A stretch of DNA of 64,000 nt, from the NCBI RefSeq assembly GCF_001937665.1, contig NZ_MSKL01000012.1:17525-81524 (forward strand), read 5' to 3'. The stretch comes from Actinomyces oris (GTDB taxonomy: Bacteria > Actinomycetota > Actinomycetes > Actinomycetales > Actinomycetaceae). A program made the translations under genes and the position numbers. Numbering within the stretch: position 1 is the stretch's first letter; every line of letters starts with the position of its first letter. Of this stretch, positions 33,838 to 42,209 are shown piece by piece. Below the pieces are notes generated by a model. It had not been told where the DNA came from. It did no database searches and saw only the letters and a program-made list of their open reading frames with translations.

Positions 33838-33867
33838 TTGACGTAACTGGTGCATCGTATGCACTAA
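33838..33867 (+). promoter_or_regulatory. Promoter with HxlR-type operator upstream of the NmrA gene
   Basis: TTGACG at 33838-33843 and CACTAA at 33862-33867 give a -35/-10 pair with 18-bp spacing. The spacer contains the perfect dyad GTGCAT-CGT-ATGCAC (33850-33864), overlapping the -10. A repressor bound there would block transcription. Confidence 0.6.
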
Positions 33868-33874
33868 TGGAGTT

Positions 33875-34741
33875 ATGGCTGACATCGTTCACGGCGCCAC
33901 AGGCGCTCAAGGCTCTCCCGTCCTATCCGCTCTGACCTCCGCCGGGCGCACTGCCATCGCTGCGGTCCGGCACCCTGAGGCAGTCCCCGCCGGCATCGCC
34001 GCCCGGCAGGTCGACCTGGCCTCAGCGGACTCCCTCGCCGCCGCCTATGAGGGCGCCGACGGCGTCTTCGTCCACCTACCCATGGGCGCAGCCGAGGCGG
34101 TGGCCGCCCAGGCCCGGGCCGTCGTCGAGGCGATCACCCGGGCCCGCCCCGGCCGCGTCGTCATCTCCACCAGCGGGCAGATCGTCGACCAGCCGGACTC
34201 ACCGCTGCAGGCGCCCGCGGACAGCCCCATCATGACGCTCATCGACGGCGTGACCGGCAGCGGCGTCCCCACGGCCGTGGTCGCCCCGCGCCTCTACCTG
34301 GAGAACCTGCTCCTGCCGGTCGTCCTGGGCCCCGTGCTCGAGGAGGGCGTGCTGCGCTACCCGCTTTCGGCGTCGTTCCCGGTCTCCTGGAGCTCGCACC
34401 TGGATGTGGCCGAGGTCGTCGCCCGCCTGCTCACGGATGACTCCCCCACCACGGGCACGGTCGGCGTCGGCCACCTGCCCGGACTGACGGGACCGGATCT
34501 GGCCACGGCCTTCTCCAGCCGCTTGGGCCTCGAGGTCCGTTTCGAGGCCATCACGCCCGAAACCTTCGGCGAGCTCATCACACCGCTCTTCGGGCCGGCC
34601 GCGGCGCCGGTCGTTGACCTCTACCGGGCGCTCAACGCGCAGGACGGCAACACCATCGCCGAGGACAGCAGCGCCCAGGAGCTCCTGGGACTCCGGCCGC
34701 GCCCGATCGAGCAATGGCTTGAGGACCTGGCGGTCTCATAA
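33875..34741 (+). CDS. NmrA-like NAD(P)-binding oxidoreductase
   Basis: A 288-residue Rossmann-fold protein of the atypical SDR/NmrA group, starting ADIVHGATGAQGSPVLSAL (nucleotide loop GATGxxG). Similar proteins next to HxlR regulators (for example QorB-like quinone reductases) respond to quinones or aldehydes. The usual SDR YxxxK motif is not evident, as in NmrA relatives. The start ATG is just downstream of the dyad. Terminated by family-A copy 4. Confidence 0.87.
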   Translation: MADIVHGATGAQGSPVLSALTSAGRTAIAAVRHPEAVPAGIAARQVDLASADSLAAAYEGADGVFVHLPMGAAEAVAAQARAVVEAITRARPGRVVISTSGQIVDQPDSPLQAPADSPIMTLIDGVTGSGVPTAVVAPRLYLENLLLPVVLGPVLEEGVLRYPLSASFPVSWSSHLDVAEVVARLLTDDSPTTGTVGVGHLPGLTGPDLATAFSSRLGLEVRFEAITPETFGELITPLFGPAAAPVVDLYRALNAQDGNTIAEDSSAQELLGLRPRPIEQWLEDLAVS

Positions 34742-34747
34742 CCGGAC

Positions 34748-34824
34748 TCACCGACATTTTCTTCACAGACCAACCAAAACTTCAGAAACGACGCGGCTCC
34801 GGGTCGCTTCTGAAGTTTTGGTCG
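34748..34824. terminator. Hairpin repeat family A, copy 4
   Basis: CCAAAACTTCAGAA (34774-34787) and CGAC (34789-34792) pair with 34803-34806 and 34808-34821, with one mismatch, around the loop GCGGCTCCGG. The loop is identical to that of copy 1. The left flank CCGACATTTTCTTCACAGA repeats copy 3. It lies between convergent genes. Confidence 0.7.
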
Positions 34825-34917
34825 ATCTATCTGCCGGCGCGGGCTCCCGGGCGCGGCATCGAGGCGACAGCAGGGCGCGGCAGGTTGCGGGCGTCTGCCG
34901 GGCGCCGCTCAGTCGGC

Positions 34918-35217
34918 CTAGCGCAGGCGGGCCTCGACGCGTTCGACCTTCGCGGTCATCTGGTCGGTCCAACCGGGACGGATGTCGGCCTTGAGGACAA
35001 GCGCCACGCGCGGGCTCACCTCAGCGACCGCCTCGCAGGCCCGCTTGACCACGTCCATGCACTCGTCCCACTCCCCCTCGACCGTGGTGAACATCGACGT
35101 CGTCTCATGGGGCAGCCCCGAATCGCGCACCACGCGCACGGCTCGGGCCACCGCCTCGGAGACCGATCCGTCAGGAGCGTCAGTGGTGGTCGGGGACACG
35201 GAAAAGGCGATGAGCAT
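34918..35217 (-). CDS. MTH1187-family thiamine-binding protein
   Basis: A 99-residue protein of the YkoF/MTH1187 (DUF77) family: MLIAFSVSPTTTD...VRVVRDSGLPHETTSMFTTVEGEWDE is the usual ferredoxin-like start and core. Members bind thiamine or its pyrimidine moiety; physiological role is unclear. The start is ATG 35217, 6 nt after TAGCCT on the minus strand, so leaderless. Confidence 0.9.
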   Translation of the reverse strand: MLIAFSVSPTTTDAPDGSVSEAVARAVRVVRDSGLPHETTSMFTTVEGEWDECMDVVKRACEAVAEVSPRVALVLKADIRPGWTDQMTAKVERVEARLR

Positions 35218-35305
35218 GCGGCCAGGCTAGCCTCGCGGCACCATCCGGGCCGCCGCTCTGTCCGTTCTTGCCTTTGAGCGCACTCGAAGTCCTACGGTCT
35301 GCGTC

Positions 35306-35836
35306 ATGACCAGCTCGACCGCTTCACGCAGCGAGCCCGACGACGTCCGGCTCCGCGAGGCGCTCCGCCTCGACTCCGTCCCACCCAGTGACAACGTCGG
35401 GCCGGAAACCGGGCCTGGTGCAGCCGGATGGGACATTGCGACCACTGCCGATCACCTGGGGGTCAGCGCCCACACGCTGCGCTACTACGAGCGGATCGGA
35501 CTCGTGCGGGTGGACCGTGACGCCTCGGGACATCGTCGTTACGACGCCGCCGGCGTACGGCGTCTGGTGTTCCTCACCCGGATGCGGACCTCGGGAATGC
35601 CGATCCGCGATCTGCGGCGCTATGTCGCGCTGGTCGAGGCCGGCCGGGACACGGTGCCCGAGCGCCTGTCCCTGCTCACCGAGCACCGCGACGGCCTGCG
35701 CACCCGCATCGACGAGCTCCGGCTGGCGCTGTCCGCCACCGACTACAAGATCGCCGCCTACACGCGGGAGCTGGAGGGGCAGGCCGCCACGGACAACATC
35801 GACACTTCCGAGACTGACAAGGAGACCCCCTCATGA
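35306..35836 (+). CDS. MerR-family transcriptional regulator
   Basis: A 176-residue regulator with an unusual ~40-residue N-terminal extension before the MerR DNA-binding domain (TTADHLGVSAHTLRYYERIGLV...GHRRYDAAGVRRL) and a C-terminal coiled coil (residues ~115-155). Metal-binding Cys are absent, as in the YhdM/AdhR aldehyde-responsive branch. TACGGT at 35293-35298 lies 7 nt before the ATG (leaderless). It overlaps the next gene by ATGA, so it is co-expressed with it. Confidence 0.92.
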   Translation: MTSSTASRSEPDDVRLREALRLDSVPPSDNVGPETGPGAAGWDIATTADHLGVSAHTLRYYERIGLVRVDRDASGHRRYDAAGVRRLVFLTRMRTSGMPIRDLRRYVALVEAGRDTVPERLSLLTEHRDGLRTRIDELRLALSATDYKIAAYTRELEGQAATDNIDTSETDKETPS

Positions 35837-36261
35837 CCGCTGAAACCTCTCACCCCCAGCACGACGTCAACAGCCCCGAGAACCTGGCCCGGCGCGAGCG
35901 CGGCCTGGAGGTCGCCCGCTCGGTCGACGGCGAGGCGGCCCAGGCCGTCATCGACTCGCTGGCGGACATCAGCCCGGCGCTCGGCCACCACATCGCGGCC
36001 TTCGGTTTCGGGGACGTCTACGCCCGTTCCGGCCTGGACCCACGCAGCCGCCAGCTCGTCACGATCGGCGTGCTCACGGCCCTGGGTGGCTGCGAGCCGC
36101 AGCTGAGGATCCACATCGGGGCTGCGCTCAACGTGGGGCTGACCCGCGAGGAGATCATCGAGGCGATCCTGCACGCCTCGGTCTACGCCGGTTTCCCGCG
36201 GGCGCTCAACGCGACCTTCGCGGCACGCGAGGTCTTCGCCGAACGCGACGCCACCGACTGA
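35833..36261 (+). CDS. Carboxymuconolactone decarboxylase family protein
   Basis: A 142-residue all-helical protein of the CMD/AhpD superfamily (GFGDVYARSGLDPRSRQLVTIGVLTALGGCEPQLRIHI...TREEIIEAILHASVYAGFPRA, in pieces). Only one Cys (GGCEPQ) is present, so it lacks the CxxC of AhpD peroxidases and is nearer to decarboxylase-type or MerR-linked stress proteins. Translationally coupled to the MerR gene; together they resemble AdhR-type aldehyde/carbonyl-stress operons. Confidence 0.9.
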   Translation: MTAETSHPQHDVNSPENLARRERGLEVARSVDGEAAQAVIDSLADISPALGHHIAAFGFGDVYARSGLDPRSRQLVTIGVLTALGGCEPQLRIHIGAALNVGLTREEIIEAILHASVYAGFPRALNATFAAREVFAERDATD

Positions 36262-36328
36262 TCGTCCGTGTCGGCTCGTATCGCGGCGGCCTCAGCAGGT
36301 CGCAGCGCGGGGCTCAAAATGAGGCAGC

Positions 36329-36450
36329 GTGTCCACATCGGTGACAAAGGCGGGCTCCGGGTGCACACCGCCGCGAAGAAACCGCATGATTCCGCGGTTC
36401 CGTTGACGGCCTGATCGGGCCGCAGGTTCCTTTGTCACCGATATGGACAC
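36329..36450. mobile_element. 122-bp MITE-like element, copy 1 (family C)
   Basis: The 22-bp terminal inverted repeats 36329-36350 (GTGTCCACATCGGTGACAAAGG) and 36429-36450 differ at one position. The interior has smaller dyads (AACCGC/GCGGTT) and no gene. Size and end sequence match the second element at 59796-59917, and both carry CCGNGAAG at offset 43-50 and GATTCC at offset 60-65. It is probably a non-autonomous transposable element. Confidence 0.7.
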
Positions 36451-36521
36451 CTCTGGGCTCACTCGGCCCGGATCCGGTGGCCCGAGAAGCACTCCCCCGC
36501 CCACCGCCGTCAGGTCACCCC

Positions 36522-38105
36522 TTACAGCGCCACGAGGACCTGGACCATGACGATCTTGACGACGATGGCCAGGGCGAACAGAGTCGCATAGCCGGCCTCG
36601 ATGCGCTCGTCATCGCGTTTGGACAGGGCGAAGGCCAGGATCGCGGGCTGCCCGACGAGCCCGGCCAGGCCGCCGGAGGCGCGCTGCGCGGAGACCCCCG
36701 CCCACCGCGCCCCGGTCAGCAGGACGATGGCGCTGACCGCCACGACGAGCGCGGCGAGCACCCCCACCTTGAGCCCCGTCATCGAGAAGGCCGAGGCCGC
36801 GAAGTCCGGTCCGGAGGCCAGCCCGATCGCGGCCAGGAAGAACAGCAGCCCCAGCTGGCGAATGGTGGAGTTGGCGGCGTGCGGCAGCCCCCACACGAAG
36901 GGGCCAGTGCGGCCCACCCGCCCCAGGACCATGCCGACGACGAGCGGCCCGGCCGCCACCCCGAGCCGCAGGGTGATGCCTCCGGGAAGCGGGATCGCCA
37001 CCAGCCCCAGGAGCACGCCGAGCGCCATGCCGGCCCCGACGGAGAAGGCGTCGATCTGAGCGATGGAGCGCTCGGAGTCGCCGAACCAGTCGGCAGCCTT
37101 CTCCAGCTCGTCGCTGGGGACCACCGCCAGCACCCGGTCGCCGAGCTCCAGGACGAGGTCCTCGCGGGCCAGCAGGTCCAGGTCGCCGCGCTTGACGCGG
37201 GTGATGACGCCCTGGAAGCGCCCGGGCATGTCCACCTCGGCGATGGTGCGACCGGCCACCCGTGTCGAGGAGACGGTCAGGCGCCGGAAGTCGACGGCGG
37301 TGCGGTCCTTGGCCAGGCAGTTGTGAAACCCGGTGCCCAGGTCGTGCACGGCGGACTCGACGGCGGACGGCGCCCCGACGATGACGACCTTGTCCCCGGG
37401 CAGCAGCACCTCGCCGGGGGCCACGACCCGGGTCTCGCCGTCGCGCTCCAGGTAGGAGATGCGGATGCTCCCCTCCTTGAAGGCCTTCATCTCGCCGAGC
37501 GCCACCCGCTGGAGGAGGTAGACGCTGGTGGCGGTGATGCCGTCGGCGCTGGCGGGCCGCGGGTCGCGTCGCCCGGGCCAGGAGCGTCCCACGACCCCGG
37601 ACACGATGAGGATGGCCACGGCCACGCCCACGGGGTAGGCCAGGGCGTAGCCGACGGCGGGCTCCTGGGTGCCGGCCGCCTCGATGGCGGCGTCGAGCAC
37701 CGGCGAGGTGAGGGCGCCCGCGTAGGCGCCGGAGTCCATCGCGGGGCTCACACCGGCCAAGTGGGAGTAGAGGCCGCCCGCCCCGCCGGCGATCACGAGC
37801 GCGACGACGCACAGAGCCATGAGCGGCAGCTGCCTGCGCAGGTCGCGGAAGAAGGTGTTGCCGGCGGCCAGGCCCACGGTGTAGCAGAACAGGGCCAGGC
37901 CGAGGCTGCGCAGCAGGGTGAGGTCGGCGCCGAGCCGGGGGTCGAGGGCACCCACTGCGAGGCCCATGAAGAGCGCCCCGGCAGCGCCGAAGCGGATCGG
38001 TCCCAGTGGGATCTGCCCGACGGCGGTCCCCAGGCCGATGACGAGGAAGACGATGAGGATCGGCGCCTGCGCAAGGACGTCGAGAACGGGATGGAGCACG
38101 GACAC
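36522..38105 (-). CDS. AspT/YidE-type transporter with two TrkA_C domains
   Basis: A 527-residue membrane protein of the aspartate-alanine exchanger (AAE) superfamily: two blocks of four to six helices (residues 10-175 and 355-525) separated by two cytoplasmic RCK-C/TrkA_C domains (about 195-345; GEVLLPGDKVVIVGAPSAVE and DLVLELGDRVLAVVPSDELE). Substrate is not known in most members. The start is GTG 38105, 6 nt after TACCCT on the minus strand (leaderless). Confidence 0.88.
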   Translation of the reverse strand: MSVLHPVLDVLAQAPILIVFLVIGLGTAVGQIPLGPIRFGAAGALFMGLAVGALDPRLGADLTLLRSLGLALFCYTVGLAAGNTFFRDLRRQLPLMALCVVALVIAGGAGGLYSHLAGVSPAMDSGAYAGALTSPVLDAAIEAAGTQEPAVGYALAYPVGVAVAILIVSGVVGRSWPGRRDPRPASADGITATSVYLLQRVALGEMKAFKEGSIRISYLERDGETRVVAPGEVLLPGDKVVIVGAPSAVESAVHDLGTGFHNCLAKDRTAVDFRRLTVSSTRVAGRTIAEVDMPGRFQGVITRVKRGDLDLLAREDLVLELGDRVLAVVPSDELEKAADWFGDSERSIAQIDAFSVGAGMALGVLLGLVAIPLPGGITLRLGVAAGPLVVGMVLGRVGRTGPFVWGLPHAANSTIRQLGLLFFLAAIGLASGPDFAASAFSMTGLKVGVLAALVVAVSAIVLLTGARWAGVSAQRASGGLAGLVGQPAILAFALSKRDDERIEAGYATLFALAIVVKIVMVQVLVAL

Positions 38106-38259
38106 GACGCCAGGGTAGCCGCAGGCCCCCGAGCACCCCGAACCCCGCGCACCAGTCTCGGCCCGAGCCCGGCAACGTCATGCGCGACGCCGTACAGCGG
38201 CCACCGGAAGCATTATTCAATAGGTGGGATAAATGGCATTGATGTCGGGGGTGAAAGAC

Positions 38260-38340
38260 ATGCACCCCGCCACCGGACTCGCCATTGCTTCCCTTCCGCC
38301 ACCAGGAGGAATACCCTGGAGGAGTCACCGGAGACGATGA
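38260..38340 (+). CDS. Possible 26-residue leader peptide upstream of cstA
   Basis: ATG 38260 follows GGGGGTGAAAG at suitable spacing, and the 26-codon frame ends at TGA 38338-38340, 37 nt before the cstA start. The peptide is Pro/Arg-rich (MHPATGLAIASLPPPGG, ending HRRR). It may be a translated leader that tunes cstA, or chance. Coding evidence is minimal. Confidence 0.2.
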   Translation: MHPATGLAIASLPPPGGIPWRSHRRR

Positions 38341-38377
38341 CGTCACACCTTTTCTCGACGACGAGAACGGAATCCCG

Positions 38378-40768
38378 ATGCCCCAGAAAGAAGCCTCCTT
38401 ACCCACCTACTCACCGGAGGAGGAGAAGCGGATCATCCGCAACGCCGACGGCGTCCCCGTCGGCATACGTCCTGATAATCGGTGGACACCCGCACGAATC
38501 GCCACATGGGTGGTCATCACCGCCCTGGGCGTCCTGGGGTGGTGGATGCTGGCGGTCGTGCGCGGCGAGCACGTCAACACCATCTGGTTCGTGGTCACCG
38601 CCGTATGCACCTACGCGATCGGGTACCGCTTCTACGCCCTCTACATCCAGCGGCACATCATGCGCCCCGACGACACCAACGCCACCCCGGCCGAGCGCAT
38701 CAACAACGGGCGCGACTTCGACCCCACCCACCGCGTCGTCCTCTACGGCCACCACTTCGCGGCCATCGCCGGCGCCGGCCCGCTGGTCGGCCCGGTCCTG
38801 GCCGCCCAGATGGGCTACCTGCCCGGCACTCTGTGGATCATCATCGGCGTCCTCGTGGCCGGCGCGGTCCAGGACATGCTCGTCCTGTTCTTCTCCATGC
38901 GCCGCGGCGGCCGCTCCCTGGGCCAGATGGCCACTGACGAGATCGGCAAGATCGGTGGCATCGTGGCGACCATCGTCGTCTTCGTCATGCTCATGATCGT
39001 CCTGGCGGTCCTGGCCATGGTCTGCGTCAACGCCCTGGCCGCCTCCCCGTGGGGCGTCTTCTCGGTGGGCATGACCATCCCGATCGCCATCGGGATGGGC
39101 CTGTGGCTGCGCTTCGTCCAGCCCGGCAAGATCACCCAGGTCTCCTTCGTCGGCTTCGGCCTGCTCATCGCCGTCATCATCGGCGGGCGCTGGGTGGCCG
39201 AGTCCTCCTTCGGCCACTACCTGCACCTGTCCCCCACCACCCTGGTGTGGGCCATGATCATCTACGGCTTCCTGGCCGCGGTCCTGCCGGTGTGGGTCCT
39301 GCTCACCCCGCGTGACTACCTGTCGACCTTCATGAAGGTCGGCACCATCACGATCCTGGCCCTGGGCATCATCATCGTGCGCCCCCTGGTGGAGATGGCC
39401 GCCGTCACGGAGTTCGCCTTCAACACCGCGGGCCCCGTCTTCGCCGGCACCCTCTTCCCCTTCCTGTTCATCACCATCGCCTGCGGCGCCCTGTCCGGCA
39501 TGCACGCCATGGTCTCCTCGGGCACCAGCCCCAAGATGGTGGAGAAGGAGACCCAGGTCCGCATGATCGGCTACGGCGGCATGCTCATGGAGTCCTTCGT
39601 GGCCATCATGGCGCTGGCGGCCGCGGTCTCGTTGAGCCCGGGCATCTACTTCTCCATGAACACCTCGACGGCGACCATGAACAAGCTCGCCGGCCCCGAG
39701 ACGGTGGCCGCCGCCCCCTGCAAGACCACCGACGACCCGGAGCGCCACTGCGAGAAGCTCGCCGAGGCCGCCGTCGCCAAGCTCGGCGTCACCGACGCCC
39801 AGGGCCGCAAGCTCACCCCCGAGTGGGACTCCTGGGATGACAACGGCACCCCCAAGACCTACACGGGCGCCGAGGCCCTGGAGCGCCTGGCCAGCGACGT
39901 CGGCGAGCCCAACGTCGTCTCGCGCACCGGCGGCGCCCCCACCCTGTCGGTGGGCATCGCCCACATCCTCCACCAGATCGGCGGGGGCCGGGCCATGATG
40001 GGCTTCTGGTACCACTTCGCCATCATGTTCGAGGCCCTGTTCATCCTCTCGGCCGTCGACGCCGTCACCCGCGTGGCCCGTTTCCAGCTCTCCGACGCAC
40101 TGGGCAACGCCTTCCCCAAGTTCAAGGACCCGTCCTGGCACGTGGGCGCCTGGGGGACCACGGCGGTCGTCGTCGCCTCCTGGGGGGCTCTGCTCCTTAT
40201 GGGGGTCACCGACCCGCGCGGCGGCATCCAGACGCTCTACCCGCTGTTCGGCATCGCCAACCAGCTCATCGCCGCCGTGGCCCTGCTGGTGGTCACCGTC
40301 ATGGTGGTGCGCAAGGGCTACACGAAGTGGGTGTGGATCCCCGCGATCCCGCTGGTCTTCGACACGGCAGTCACCTTCACGGCCTCGTGGCAGAAGATCT
40401 TCTCCACCGATCCGCTCGTGGGCTACTTCCAGCAGCATCGCGAGGCCGTCGCCAAGCTGGGCACGCTCTCCGACCCGGCCAAGATCGAGGAGACCAAGGC
40501 GATCGTGCGCAACACGATGATTCAGGGGACGTTGTCGATCGTCTTCCTGGTCATGGTCGCCTTCGTCATGGTCTGCGCCCTCATCCGCATCGTCCAGACG
40601 ATCCGCAACCGGGACACGACGACGTCGGAGGACCCGTACCAGGAGTCCAACTTCTACGCGCCTGAGACGATGATCGCCTCCTCGCTCATGAAGAAGGTCT
40701 CCCGGGAGTACGAGCAGGTGGGCGACCCGGCCCTCATCCCCCACAAGGCCCACGCGGAGAAGTCATGA
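38378..40768 (+). CDS. cstA: Carbon-starvation peptide/pyruvate transporter CstA
   Basis: A 796-residue protein with about 16 helices. CstA signatures include FDPTHRVVLYGHHFAAIAGAGPLVGPVLAAQMGY (in the first third, split), TPRDYLSTFMKVG, and GTLFPFLFITIACGALSG. It takes up pyruvate or peptides during carbon limitation. An acidic ~90-residue loop follows residue 440. The start is ATG 38378, the only in-frame ATG; its ribosome binding site is weak, and strong AGGAGG at 38303 lies in the leader. The partner gene overlaps the stop by 4 nt. Confidence 0.93.
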   Translation: MPQKEASLPTYSPEEEKRIIRNADGVPVGIRPDNRWTPARIATWVVITALGVLGWWMLAVVRGEHVNTIWFVVTAVCTYAIGYRFYALYIQRHIMRPDDTNATPAERINNGRDFDPTHRVVLYGHHFAAIAGAGPLVGPVLAAQMGYLPGTLWIIIGVLVAGAVQDMLVLFFSMRRGGRSLGQMATDEIGKIGGIVATIVVFVMLMIVLAVLAMVCVNALAASPWGVFSVGMTIPIAIGMGLWLRFVQPGKITQVSFVGFGLLIAVIIGGRWVAESSFGHYLHLSPTTLVWAMIIYGFLAAVLPVWVLLTPRDYLSTFMKVGTITILALGIIIVRPLVEMAAVTEFAFNTAGPVFAGTLFPFLFITIACGALSGMHAMVSSGTSPKMVEKETQVRMIGYGGMLMESFVAIMALAAAVSLSPGIYFSMNTSTATMNKLAGPETVAAAPCKTTDDPERHCEKLAEAAVAKLGVTDAQGRKLTPEWDSWDDNGTPKTYTGAEALERLASDVGEPNVVSRTGGAPTLSVGIAHILHQIGGGRAMMGFWYHFAIMFEALFILSAVDAVTRVARFQLSDALGNAFPKFKDPSWHVGAWGTTAVVVASWGALLLMGVTDPRGGIQTLYPLFGIANQLIAAVALLVVTVMVVRKGYTKWVWIPAIPLVFDTAVTFTASWQKIFSTDPLVGYFQQHREAVAKLGTLSDPAKIEETKAIVRNTMIQGTLSIVFLVMVAFVMVCALIRIVQTIRNRDTTTSEDPYQESNFYAPETMIASSLMKKVSREYEQVGDPALIPHKAHAEKS

Positions 40769-41052
40769 CGGCTACTCCTCCGACACCGCAGCCGGCGGAT
40801 CGGGTGAGCGCCCGACGTCGGGTGCACCAGGTCCTGACCCGGGCCCGCACCCTGTGGCGGGACATGACCGGGGAGTCCGCCTATGACCGCTACCTGGAGC
40901 GCTACGCCCGCGAGCACGCGCAGTGCCCCAACGGGCACGGGGGCTCCCACGGCTCCGAGCACGGTTCTGGGCATGGCCCCATGAGTGAGCGCGAGTTCTG
41001 GCGCGCCCGGGCCAAGCAGGCTGAGACGGAGATCAACGCCAGCTGCTGCTGA
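40765..41052 (+). CDS. YbdD/YjiX-family small protein
   Basis: A 95-residue protein matching the YbdD/YjiX (DUF466) family: LWRDMTGESAYDRYLERYAREH...MSEREFWRARAKQAE. Members are almost always encoded directly after cstA-type genes and modulate the transporter. A Gly/His/Ser-rich insertion (GHGGSHGSEHGSGHGP) is unusual and could bind metal. It ends in two Cys. The start overlaps cstA (ATGA). Confidence 0.92.
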   Translation: MTATPPTPQPADRVSARRRVHQVLTRARTLWRDMTGESAYDRYLERYAREHAQCPNGHGGSHGSEHGSGHGPMSEREFWRARAKQAETEINASCC

Positions 41053-41135
41053 GTCCCGGGGAACTCGCCCCTGTGCTCCGATCGTTACCGCCCGCCTTCC
41101 AGGGTTCCCGGAGGGCGGGCGGTAGCGTCGTGAGC

Positions 41136-41684
41136 GTGCCCGCCCAGCAGCCCGCGCCCGAAGCACGGACCTCCGCCGACTCCCCCGACACCTCCTGGGG
41201 GACGTTACCGGCGTCGGCCGGTGCGCCGTCCGCCGGCCGCACCACGGGCCCGAACATGCCCGAGGCCCTCCCCCCGGGCCACTCCTCCTACGAGCGGATC
41301 GCCCGCGTCGCGGCGGTCATCCTCCTGGCCGTCATCTGCGTGGCGGTCACATGGCCCTCCGGACGCGAGGTCGCCGAGCTCAAGGACACCATGGGACCGG
41401 GCTTCCTCAGCTCCGAGGGCAAGGACGTCGTCCTCAACCTGGTGATGCTGGCGCCGGCCACCTTCTGCGCCGTCGCGGGATGGCGGGACATCCCCTGGTG
41501 GATATGGGCGCTGGTGGGTTGCGTCGTCGGACTGAGCGCCGAGGTGCTCCAGAGCCTCCTGCCGATGCTGGAGCGGCGCCCCTCGCTGGCCAATGTCGGC
41601 CAGAACGCCGTCGGCGCCTGGGCCGGCGCCCTGACCGCCTGGTACCTGTTGCACCGCCTGCACCCCCGGCCCGCCGCCGCCTGA
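41136..41684 (+). CDS. VanZ-like membrane protein
   Basis: A 182-residue protein with a Pro/Ala-rich cytoplasmic start and four helices. KDVVLNLVMLAPATFCAV and GLSAEVLQSLLPMLERRPSLANVGQNAVGA (split) match the VanZ fold, in which the conserved E and R/D residues are near the membrane surface. VanZ members affect glycopeptide sensitivity; most are uncharacterised. The start is GTG 41136, 7 nt after TAGCGT (41123-41128), in preference to an in-frame GTG at 41073. Confidence 0.82.
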   Translation: MPAQQPAPEARTSADSPDTSWGTLPASAGAPSAGRTTGPNMPEALPPGHSSYERIARVAAVILLAVICVAVTWPSGREVAELKDTMGPGFLSSEGKDVVLNLVMLAPATFCAVAGWRDIPWWIWALVGCVVGLSAEVLQSLLPMLERRPSLANVGQNAVGAWAGALTAWYLLHRLHPRPAAA

Positions 41685-41829
41685 CTCCCCCGTCATCACC
41701 GGAACGACGCCGCACCGTCACGAGCGGACCGCGTCCCTTCAAGGGCGGGGACGCTCAGGCACCGTGCGCGCACCACACGAGGGTGGGGTGCTACTGGAAG
41801 AGGGTCGGGGATACTCCACGTAGGCGGGA

Positions 41830-41883
41830 CCTTCGTGCAGTACGCACAACCTTCGGCCAGTAGATCCCGGCCCTCGTACAGTA
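41830..41883. repeat. Three 13-bp iterons CCYTCGNNCAGTA
   Basis: CCTTCGTGCAGTA (41830-41842), CCTTCGGCCAGTA (41850-41862) and CCCTCGTACAGTA (41871-41883) are spaced 20 and 21 bp, two helical turns. They lie in the ~290-bp gene-free stretch between the VanZ-like gene and the tRNA terminator. Role unknown. Confidence 0.6.
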
Positions 41884-41932
41884 GGCCGGCCCGCGGGATC
41901 CGGAGCAGGGCCGACCCGGAAACGGGGACAGC

Positions 41933-41964
41933 GAAAGGCCCGGACCATGCGGCCCGGGCCTTTC
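41933..41964 (-). terminator. Terminator of the tRNA-Leu gene
   Basis: GAAAGGCCCGG (41933-41943) pairs perfectly with CCGGGCCTTTC (41954-41964), an 11-bp stem with a 10-nt loop, 8 nt past the 3' end of the tRNA on the minus strand. Confidence 0.75.
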
Positions 41965-41971
41965 CGTTCTG

Positions 41972-42055
41972 TGCGCGGGGGGGGACTCGAACCCCCATGA
42001 TCGTAAGATCACACGGACCTGAACCGTGCGCGTCTACCAATTCCGCCACTCGCGC
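41972..42055 (-). tRNA. tRNA-Leu (anticodon CAG)
   Basis: An 84-nt class II tRNA on the minus strand. The D-arm contains GGCGGAATTGGTAGACGC, the anticodon stem CACGG/CCGTG encloses loop TTCAGGT (anticodon CAG), the long variable arm is TGATCTTACGATCAT, and the T-arm is GGGGG-TTCGAGT-CCCCC. CCA is not encoded. The acceptor stem GCGCGAG/CCCGCGC has one A-C mismatch at the sixth pair. TAGTCT at 42070-42075 is a likely -10. The anticodon reads CUG, the commonest Leu codon in high-GC genomes. Confidence 0.95.
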
Positions 42056-42185
42056 GAGAAGCGAGCATGAGACTAGCCTGCCACCCCCGCCGCCGTCCAA
42101 TCCTCACCACCACATCCGGCCGTGAGACCGCTCACGACACAATTACCTCACACAGCGGGGGCCGTCTCCCCTGCAATCGCTTCGC

Positions 42186-42207
42186 TACCGTTACGATGGG
42201 AACGGTA
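42186..42207 (+). promoter_or_regulatory. Inverted repeat upstream of the fhaA-pknB operon
   Basis: TACCGTT-ACGATGGG-AACGGTA is a perfect 7+8+7 dyad about 105 bp before fhaA. It overlaps the likely promoter region and is a candidate operator for the operon. Confidence 0.45.
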
Positions 42208-42209
42208 TC

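Noticed and set aside
36432..38996. 854-codon plus-strand open frame
   Set aside because: Antisense to the AspT-type gene and then out of frame with cstA; no domain content.
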